A DNA stretch of 64,000 nucleotides, taken from positions 1 to 64,000 of the forward strand of contig NZ_JAGKSP010000008.1 of NCBI RefSeq assembly GCF_017942085.1, read 5' to 3'. The translations under genes were made by a program, and so were the position numbers. Origin of the DNA: Paenibacillus lignilyticus (GTDB taxonomy: Bacteria > Bacillota > Bacilli > Paenibacillales > Paenibacillaceae). Shown here piece by piece: positions 58,417 through 64,000 of this stretch; the first letter of the stretch is position 1, and each line of letters begins with the position of its first letter. The notes under the pieces were generated by a model. The model ran no database searches and was not told the origin of the DNA. It saw nothing but the letters and a program-made list of their open reading frames with translations.

Positions 58417-59646
58417 CTACACCCATGCATCAATATCATAGCCGCGTTCTTCCCAGTACCCGGTGTGATTCCCGTCAATCAGCTCAATCCGGTTCAGCCA
58501 TTTGACCGACTTATACGCATACATCTTCGGCACGATCAGCCGCACCGGACCGCCGAGGTCGCTTGGGATCGGCTTGCCATCGTGCAGCACCGCTACCATG
58601 ACATCATCCATATCGGCCTGTTCGAGGGTTAGCGAGTCCGTATATACGCCGTCGCCGGAGTACAGCTTTACGGTTTTCGCGGACGGCTTCACGCCCGCCA
58701 TCTTCAAGAAATCCTTGAGCTTGATGCCTTCCCACGTGTTGCCGAGAACGGACCAGCCGGTCACGCAGTGAAAATCGCTCACTTGCACTTCCCGCTTCAG
58801 CGCCACAAACTGCTCCCAGTTCCACTGCAGCCGTTTCTCCACCAGACCATCGACAATGAAACTGAAGGTGCTGTTGTCGAACTCCGGAATCGGCGTCACC
58901 GTATAAATCCGGAACGAGCCGCGGCTCCCCCCGCCAATCGGCGGCGAAGAGGCCGGAAGGGGCTGCGGTGCGGGAATGAGCGAGTTCGCATCTGATTCTA
59001 TGATCTCCTCGAGATTCGCGCCGGGCGACGCCTGGTTGCCGAGCCATTTTAGAAAAGAAGGCCCGATCGCGATGGCAATCCCCGCTCCTACCGTAACCCG
59101 AATAAACGAACGCCTCGACATGACCGCCTCCGGTCTGGCCGCCGGATGAACGCCTTCTCCTTGCTGTCCCGTCTTGATCGTGCGGCGATGCGGCTCCTTG
59201 AGCCATTTCAGCCTTGTGACGGAGTGGTAGATGATATAAGGAAGTCCGATCCACGTCAGCAGGTCATGAATGGTGAGCGCCGTGCTCGACCATGCCGGGC
59301 CAACCGCCTTGAATTGCCACAGAAGCACGCCCGACAGCAGCCACCCGACCAGCAGACCCAGTACGATGATGACATTGGCTTTCTGCCACGCCTTCCCCTT
59401 CAGCTGTTTCCAGTGTTTCGCGGCCAGCGCCAAATAGAACACAACCGGCAGCAGCGAAGCGATCCCGACCACGATATGCACATAACGAATGATGACCCGG
59501 CCTTCACCCAGAATGCCGCGCCAAAGTCCTTGGAACAACACCAATCCTGTCAGCGTCAGAATGACGACAATCCAACCGTTGACGGAATGAAGCTTAGCTA
59601 ACTTCTTGCCATAGCCTTTACGAAGCTGCGCGAGCCAGTTCTGCAT
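58417..59646 (-). CDS. Membrane-bound molybdopterin oxidoreductase (sulfite-oxidase/YedY-like) fused to a b-type cytochrome-like domain
   Basis: 409 aa. Residues ~20-150 hold four membrane helices with histidines (KLHSVNGW, YVHIVVG, ALTIHDLLTW, IIYHSVTRLKW) that could ligate haem. After a linker and a further hydrophobic segment preceded by SRRSFIRVTVGAG (twin-arginine-like, RRSF), the sulfite-oxidase domain follows with the molybdenum-ligating Cys in SDFHCVTGWSVLGNTWEGI and GGPVRLIVPKMYAYKSVKWLNRIEL. The cofactor domain is probably outside the membrane, exchanging electrons with the quinone pool. Substrate unknown (sulfite, methionine sulfoxide or other). Confidence 0.88.
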   Translation of the reverse strand: MQNWLAQLRKGYGKKLAKLHSVNGWIVVILTLTGLVLFQGLWRGILGEGRVIIRYVHIVVGIASLLPVVFYLALAAKHWKQLKGKAWQKANVIIVLGLLVGWLLSGVLLWQFKAVGPAWSSTALTIHDLLTWIGLPYIIYHSVTRLKWLKEPHRRTIKTGQQGEGVHPAARPEAVMSRRSFIRVTVGAGIAIAIGPSFLKWLGNQASPGANLEEIIESDANSLIPAPQPLPASSPPIGGGSRGSFRIYTVTPIPEFDNSTFSFIVDGLVEKRLQWNWEQFVALKREVQVSDFHCVTGWSVLGNTWEGIKLKDFLKMAGVKPSAKTVKLYSGDGVYTDSLTLEQADMDDVMVAVLHDGKPIPSDLGGPVRLIVPKMYAYKSVKWLNRIELIDGNHTGYWEERGYDIDAWV

Positions 59647-59740
59647 GGAAGACCCTGCCCCCTTGACGGTTTATTCACTACCTATATAGACGCAGAAATG
59701 AATCCAATCCTCTCGGTATCGGATATGTATTTACACAACG

Positions 59741-59770
59741 AAACCCTCACACCATGAAGGCGCGAGGGCT
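59741..59770 (-). terminator. trxA terminator hairpin
   Basis: On the minus strand AGCCCTCGCGCC...GGTGTGAGGGTTT, 13 bp after the stop; stem with two mismatches and a short T-run. Confidence 0.55.
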
Positions 59771-59783
59771 CGTAAAGCAATGC

Positions 59784-60095
59784 TTAGATTTGGCCTTGAA
59801 TTTTGTTTTTCAGGGCGTCTTTGGATTGCAGACCAACCATTTTGTCAACCGGTTGACCGTCTTTGAAAAGAATCAGTGTCGGGATCGACATCACGCCGAA
59901 TTGGGATGCCAATTCAGGCTCTTCGTCCACGTTGATTTTAGCGATTGTAGCTGTTCCGGCAAGCTCGCCGGAAAGCTCTTCTACGATTGGAAGCTGCATT
60001 TTGCAAGGTCCGCACCATGGTGCCCAGAAATCAACGAGCGTTACGCCGCTCTCGATGCTTTTGTTGAATGTGTCTTTCGTCAATGCTACTGCCAT
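59784..60095 (-). CDS. trxA: Thioredoxin
   Basis: 103 aa from the ATG at 60095 (GAGAGG upstream): VTLVDFWAPWCGPCKMQLPIVEEL with the WCGPC active site, and cis-Pro in GVMSIPTLILFKDGQPV. It lies 65 bp downstream of an Rrf2-type regulator gene, so expression may be redox- or Fe-S-linked. Confidence 0.96.
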   Translation of the reverse strand: MAVALTKDTFNKSIESGVTLVDFWAPWCGPCKMQLPIVEELSGELAGTATIAKINVDEEPELASQFGVMSIPTLILFKDGQPVDKMVGLQSKDALKNKIQGQI

Positions 60096-60160
60096 ATTCA
60101 ATCATCCTCTCTACTATAAGTTCACAAGCTTATGGGAAGGGAAACCCCGTCACACCTTGT

Positions 60161-60586
60161 TCAACACTCTTCACATTCCTTGATTTGACCCAGCACATCG
60201 GAGATCGTAATGCCGCCGAAATAATTCTCCAGCTGCTTCTCCGCTCTGCAAAAGATCCCATCCATGACTTCCCGCATGTTCGACCCGACAACGCAATCCA
60301 TCTCTGGATTGCCCGAGCACCAGCTCGGAATAACGGAGCCTTGCGCCATTAACCGGTAAATGTCGGCTAGGTTGACGATCGCCGGATCCAGTGTAAGCCG
60401 ATATCCGCCTCCCGCGCCTTCCCTGGTATCGACATAACCGCCTCGCTTCAAACAGCTCATCACCTTGCGGATTCTGGCAGGATTGGTCGAGACATTATCG
60501 GCAATGGCTTCGCTTGGAGCCATGCGCTCAGGCAGAAAAGCCAAGTAAACCAAACTGTGTACGGCAATGGTGAATTCGCTGTTCAT
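60161..60586 (-). CDS. Rrf2-family transcriptional regulator
   Basis: About 141 aa from MNSEFTIAVHSLVYLAFL (ATG 60586). Winged helix with NPARIRKVMSCLKRGGYVDTREGAGGGYRLTLDPAIVNLADIYRLM. Cys residues in SWCSGNPEMDCVVGSNM and the C-terminal CEEC are spaced differently from IscR (C-x5-C-x5-C), so Fe-S binding is possible but not shown. The frame runs 19 codons further upstream without similarity. Confidence 0.9.
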   Translation of the reverse strand: MNSEFTIAVHSLVYLAFLPERMAPSEAIADNVSTNPARIRKVMSCLKRGGYVDTREGAGGGYRLTLDPAIVNLADIYRLMAQGSVIPSWCSGNPEMDCVVGSNMREVMDGIFCRAEKQLENYFGGITISDVLGQIKECEEC

Positions 60587-60694
60587 GCTTAACGGCACCC
60601 CGCTTTGTACTGTAATCATATCAGTTACAGTTGAACCTGTCAACGGCGGTTGTACTTCTATTTTGCGAATTGGAGCAGTTGTCTATTCAGGCGC

Positions 60695-61579
60695 TTACTC
60701 AAACAGCTCCAGCTGCTGCGCGGTTTCCTTCGGCGGCGGCAGTTTGAATGAGCCGCGGGGCGGCAGCTGATGCAGCATCGCCATGAGCTGTAAGGCATTA
60801 TCCGCCGCATCCCCGCCGGAATTGTTGTTAAACAGCACGCATACGGTGCCGGTTAACTGCTCCAAACGCCTCAGCCGCTCCACCCACTCCGACAGCTCCG
60901 TTTCATTATAACGATACAAATAACGGACATCCCGCCAGTTAGGTTGTCCGGCCGAAACCCAGCCATCCGTGTTGCGTCCATGGAGCCGAACGATGGTGAA
61001 TTGGTCGTCCGTGGCCGCTTCTACGATAGGAATCGAGCCTTCACCGGCCTGCGGCTCATCGCATACCGTATGAATCCAGCCTTCGCGGCGCGTAAAAGCG
61101 ATTGTTTTCTCGCTCATCTCGTTCGTGAACCAGCTCTGGTTCCGAAATTCGAGGGCGCAAGGGATATCGGCCATCCGGGCTTTGGCCGTCCGCAGCGTTT
61201 CCACGTTTGGCCGCGTACAATTAAACCAAGGCGGGTATTGAAATAGGACGGCAAGCAGCTTGCCCGCGGCACGGATCGGCTCGATCGCTTCCCGGAACGC
61301 CTGAAACATCGCCGCTTCGCTTTCGTAGGGGTGATGTCCTTTTCCCCCGCGTGCATGACCTGTCATCCCTTGATACGCTTTAATGACGAAGCGGAAGCTA
61401 TCCGGCGTTTCAGCCGCCCATTTCTCCATCACCTGCGGGGACTGGATGGCATAGAACGTGCTGTCCACTTCGACGACCCGGAACCACTGCGCATAGGCAG
61501 GCAGCTTATTCTTGTCCTTGCCCGCTTCCCGGTACAGCTCCGAATGATCCCCCCAGCCGCACAGACCAATTTCAATCAA
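60695..61579 (-). CDS. DUF72 family protein
   Basis: 294 aa TIM-barrel-like protein: IEIGLCGWGDHSELY, WFRVVEVDSTFYAIQSPQVMEKWAAETPDSFRFVIKAYQGMTGH, LLAVLFQYPPWFNC, ALEFRNQSWF, IVRLHGRNTDGW, CVLFNNNSGGDAADNALQLM. Function of the family is unknown. TTG start with GGAGGGG upstream. Divergent from the FrnE-like gene. Confidence 0.93.
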   Translation of the reverse strand: MIEIGLCGWGDHSELYREAGKDKNKLPAYAQWFRVVEVDSTFYAIQSPQVMEKWAAETPDSFRFVIKAYQGMTGHARGGKGHHPYESEAAMFQAFREAIEPIRAAGKLLAVLFQYPPWFNCTRPNVETLRTAKARMADIPCALEFRNQSWFTNEMSEKTIAFTRREGWIHTVCDEPQAGEGSIPIVEAATDDQFTIVRLHGRNTDGWVSAGQPNWRDVRYLYRYNETELSEWVERLRRLEQLTGTVCVLFNNNSGGDAADNALQLMAMLHQLPPRGSFKLPPPKETAQQLELFE

Positions 61580-61778
61580 AAAAGTCCCCCTCCTTATTGT
61601 CCGAAGCTTCCTATACGAATTAGTTTACCGCCCCCTTAAATAACAAAGCAAATATTCGAAAATGCCGCGTGCGCCGTATCTGCTCTTGCTTGATATGCAA
61701 AACTACATTAGCATGGTTATGTAACGCAACAAATGATGAAAAGACCTGACAAACTATTCGAAAGGTTGTCGTTTCCAT

Positions 61779-62414
61779 ATGCATATTGACCTGTACTCGG
61801 ATGTGGTCTGCCCTTGGTGCCGCATCGGCAAGCAAAATCTTTACCGTGCGCTGGCGCTATGGTCGGAGAAGAACGATGAACCGGTCACCGTCACCTATCA
61901 CGCGTTTCAGCTTGATCCTGATCTGCCTGAAGAGGGCAAACCGTTCGATGAAGTGATGGCCAAGAAAATGGGCGGCCCCGAATCGATGAAACGCGCGACT
62001 CAGCAGGTTACGCAAGCGGGTGCTGCCGTCGGCGTGACGTTCCATTTCGACCGGGTCACTCGGATGCCGAACACGCGGCTTGCGCATCGTTTCGTGGCGA
62101 TTGTGCCAGAGGAACGTAAGGCAGAAGCAGTGGAAGAGCTGTTCCGCGCTTATTTCGAAGAAGGGCTGGATGTTGCGCAGATGAGCGTCATTATGCTGAT
62201 CGCGGAACGGCTCGGCGTGTTCACTCCGGAGCTGCAGGCTCGTCTTGAGAACGGCGAAGGCGGCGAAGCCGTAGACGCCGATCTGAAGCGCGCGCAGCAA
62301 ATCGGGGTTACCGGTGTTCCTTTCTTCGTGTTTAACAACCGCTATGCGCTGTCCGGCGCTTATCCCGCCGAGGAGCTGCTCGGTCTGATGAGCGGCGTTA
62401 ATACGGGCGTGTAA
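61779..62414 (+). CDS. DsbA-family oxidoreductase, FrnE-like
   Basis: 211 aa: HIDLYSDVVCPWCRIGKQNLYRAL with the CPWC redox motif at ~11-14 and the cis-Pro in GVTGVPFFVFNNRYALSGAYP. Helical insert between. Cytoplasmic (no signal peptide); FrnE-type proteins act in polyketide-linked redox chemistry or oxidative stress tolerance. Confidence 0.93.
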   Translation: MHIDLYSDVVCPWCRIGKQNLYRALALWSEKNDEPVTVTYHAFQLDPDLPEEGKPFDEVMAKKMGGPESMKRATQQVTQAGAAVGVTFHFDRVTRMPNTRLAHRFVAIVPEERKAEAVEELFRAYFEEGLDVAQMSVIMLIAERLGVFTPELQARLENGEGGEAVDADLKRAQQIGVTGVPFFVFNNRYALSGAYPAEELLGLMSGVNTGV

Positions 62415-62487
62415 TCCGCGCGCCGAGGAGAAAACGGCTAAGCTCGATGTGATAGCTCAGCATGGAGAGAATTGCACCGCAGCCGCC

Positions 62488-62530
62488 AAGCCCGCAAGAG
62501 AGGTAACCATTATCTCTCTTGCGGGCTTTT
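62488..62530 (+). terminator. Terminator after the FrnE-like gene
   Basis: AAGCCCGCAAGAGAG...CTCTCTTGCGGGCTT, a perfect 15-bp stem followed by TTTCTT; can also serve the convergent SMR operon. Confidence 0.92.
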
Positions 62531-62567
62531 CTTAGTGCCTCCCCACAACATAAAAAAACGGCAGTCA

Positions 62568-62900
62568 TTAATGACCGCCGCCTGTAACCCGTAACCCCGC
62601 AACACTTATTATGATCATAGCGATAAAGAGCAATTTCCGTTTATCCTTCGATTCACCGAACACCAGCATCCCAAGCAAAACACTGCCGACCGAGCCGATT
62701 CCCGTCCAAACCCCGTATGCGGTACTGATCGGAACATCCTGCAGCGATCGCGACAGGAAGTAAAAGCTGACCATCCCGGAGGCTAACGCGAGCACCGTTC
62801 CCTTCCAGTTCTTGAATCCATTCGACAGCTTCATGCCCGTCACGCCGCCTACCTCACCCAGCCCAGATATGAGCAAGAACAACCAGGCCACTTGAGCCAC
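62568..62900 (-). CDS. Small multidrug resistance (SMR) subunit, second of a pair
   Basis: 110 aa, four membrane helices: AWLFLLISGLGEVGGVTGMKLSNGF with the conserved TM1 Glu, STAYGVWTGIGSVGSVLLGMLVFGES in TM3. Paired SMR genes form heterodimeric exporters (YkkCD, EbrAB, YvdSR types). Follows the first SMR gene by 6 bp. Confidence 0.93.
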   Translation of the reverse strand: MAQVAWLFLLISGLGEVGGVTGMKLSNGFKNWKGTVLALASGMVSFYFLSRSLQDVPISTAYGVWTGIGSVGSVLLGMLVFGESKDKRKLLFIAMIIISVAGLRVTGGGH

Positions 62901-62906
62901 CTCCCC

Positions 62907-63278
62907 TTACTCCGTTCCCTCGGGAGCAGCAAGCTCCGCTTGAGGTTTCTTCGTTGTCTCTTCCTTGCTTGATATCACTTTGAGTCCCACAATGCCCCCG
63001 ATAAGCATGGCGATAAACAGCAATTTGAGCAGATCTGCCGGCTCACCGCGAACGATGCCGACGATGACGGTACCCACGGTCCCAATACCGGTAAATATCG
63101 CGTAAGCCGTTCCGATTTCAATGCTTCGCATCGCTCTGGCAAACAACATAAAACTTATAATTAAAAGCACGATAGTGATCAAACTAGGCAGCCATTCCGT
63201 AAACCCGTCAGACGCCTGCATGCCATAAGCCCAGCCCACCTCAAGCAGTCCGGCCAACAGCAAATACAACCACGCCAT
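62907..63278 (-). CDS. Small multidrug resistance (SMR) subunit, first of a pair
   Basis: 123 aa: MAWLYLLLAGLLEVGWAYGMQASDGF with TM1 Glu, GTAYAIFTGIGTVGTVIVGI in TM3, and a hydrophilic ~20-residue C-terminal tail (SSKEETTKKPQAELAAPEGTE) that breaks the usual length. Dissimilar tails in the two subunits could fix opposite membrane topologies. TetR gene directly upstream, like yvdT-yvdS-yvdR of B. subtilis. Confidence 0.93.
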   Translation of the reverse strand: MAWLYLLLAGLLEVGWAYGMQASDGFTEWLPSLITIVLLIISFMLFARAMRSIEIGTAYAIFTGIGTVGTVIVGIVRGEPADLLKLLFIAMLIGGIVGLKVISSKEETTKKPQAELAAPEGTE

Positions 63279-63295
63279 CGCGACTCATCCCCTCT

Positions 63296-63880
63296 CTATG
63301 CCGTTCCCGGCCTCAACGCTTCCCGCAGCCAGCTCCACAGCTGTTCCTGCCGCTTCCGGTACAACGCCGAATCATACAATTTATGTTCCACCAGCAACCC
63401 GTCAATTAGCGCATAAAACAAGGCAAGCAGCCGTTCGGCCCGTTCCTCGCCGAGCGTTCCCCCGTTCGTGCTGCCTCGCAGCAGCTCCGATACGTGAACC
63501 GTTACTTCCTCTTCGTAGGTCGTAAAATATTGACTAAGCCGCGACTCCAAATGCCGTGGCGGGACAAGCATGGTTCGCTTAAGGAAGGATTGCCCCTTCG
63601 TAATCTGATCGAGATCGGTGTAAAACAAGAACACGGCATACAGCCGCTCGATTGGCGGATGATCCTCCATGCCCTGAAGCAGCAGCAGAAGCTTCTCCCG
63701 CTCCTCCCGGATCGCGTCCTCCAGCAGCTCGATAAACAGCTGTTCCTTGGAGTCGAAATGAGCATAGATCGACGGTGTTTTAATCCCGACTGACTTGGCG
63801 ATTTCCGATAACGACACGCCTTCATAGCCTGAATCCGCAAATAACGTCAATGCAGCTTGCTTCAACCGATTCGCCGTCAT
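63296..63880 (-). CDS. TetR-family regulator of the SMR pair
   Basis: 194 aa. N-terminal helix-turn-helix: RLKQAALTLFADSGYEGVSLSEIAKSVGIKTPSIYAHFDSKEQLFIELL. C-terminal ligand domain helical and variable. GGGGAG 8 nt before the ATG. The three genes are on one strand with 17 bp before the first SMR gene, so the regulator controls its own operon. Confidence 0.93.
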   Translation of the reverse strand: MTANRLKQAALTLFADSGYEGVSLSEIAKSVGIKTPSIYAHFDSKEQLFIELLEDAIREEREKLLLLLQGMEDHPPIERLYAVFLFYTDLDQITKGQSFLKRTMLVPPRHLESRLSQYFTTYEEEVTVHVSELLRGSTNGGTLGEERAERLLALFYALIDGLLVEHKLYDSALYRKRQEQLWSWLREALRPGTA

Positions 63881-63915
63881 CTTTAGTTCTCCCCTTGCAT
63901 GGTCCGTATTATTGC

Positions 63916-63933
63916 CTAACGAACGTTAGTTAG
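63916..63933. promoter_or_regulatory. Candidate TetR operator
   Basis: CTAACGAACGTTAGTTAG contains overlapping dyads (CTAAC..GTTAG twice) about 40 bp upstream of the TetR gene; such ACGTT-centred palindromes are common operators for self-regulated TetR genes. Confidence 0.6.
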
Positions 63934-64000
63934 CCTCAAGTGATAATAGCTCCTTTGGCAGCGGGTGTCAAGCGGTGACAGGCCTGAGCCAAACTTTGGG

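Overview
The window looks like the chromosome of an endospore-forming Firmicute of the Paenibacillaceae (Paenibacillus/Cohnella type). Supporting evidence: the block prfA-prmC-spoIIR-ywlC-mntP-ywlE-rpiB-ywlG-glyA...upp-mnaA-atpZIBEFHAGDC follows the order familiar from Bacillus subtilis; spoIIR marks a spore former; there is an SLH-domain surface protein and a protein with two copper-amine-oxidase-like 'stalk' domains; Shine-Dalgarno sequences are strong and GTG/TTG starts common. Almost every gene is on the minus strand. I saw no tRNA, rRNA, insertion sequence or CRISPR array.

Layout. (1) 1-4243: four minus-strand envelope-glycan genes: a partial polytopic GT-C-like protein, a DPM1-like GT2, a membrane-anchored alkaline-phosphatase-superfamily protein and a YbhN/AglD-like protein. 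(2) 4446-8597: a UDP-hexuronate epimerase and a long-form UDP-glucose dehydrogenase, then on the plus strand a secreted GH5-type glycanase behind a near-perfect cre box. (3) 8823-33985: a large AT-rich Wzx/Wzy-type polysaccharide locus. It holds a Tyr phosphatase/kinase/co-polymerase set, an SLH protein, a bacillosamine-type initiation set (PglF, PglE, PglD, PglC-like), UDP-FucNAc synthesis (CapE, CapF, CapG), GalU, a second short-form UDP-glucose dehydrogenase, four glycosyltransferases, flippase and polymerase. One glycosyltransferase seems to start at AUU. (4) 34162-43468: the complete F1Fo ATP synthase operon, preceded by mnaA and upp. (5) 43614-46768: an accessory insert between upp and glyA with a DUF1399-like protein, a sugar-phosphate isomerase behind a LacI-type operator, and two highly structured non-coding regions. 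(6) 46769-57053: housekeeping genes (glyA, ywlG, rpiB, ywlE, mntP, ywlC, spoIIR, prmC, prfA, ychF) with a third repeat-rich gap at 52.9-53.5 kb. (7) 57288-63880: a 48-aa protein, an autoregulated TipA-type MerR regulator, a membrane-bound molybdopterin oxidoreductase, thioredoxin, an Rrf2 regulator, a DUF72 protein, a FrnE-like DsbA protein, and an SMR efflux pair with its TetR regulator.

How it works together (inference): PglF/E/D would make UDP-diacetylbacillosamine and the PglC-like enzyme would load it onto undecaprenyl phosphate. The WbuB-like and other glycosyltransferases would add FucNAc (from CapEFG) and other sugars, with uronic acids from the Ugd/epimerase pairs. Wzx flips, Wzy polymerises, and the Wzz/BY-kinase/PHP-phosphatase set controls chain length.

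The least explained signals are non-coding: four evenly phased dyads ATGTTGC-N7-GCAACAT (44941-45125) beside a 20-bp tandem repeat; a mirror-symmetric set of 25-bp repeats at 50-bp spacing (46457-46641) whose motif recurs at 53040-53165; and a 113-bp tandem duplication carrying four hairpins (53282-53468).
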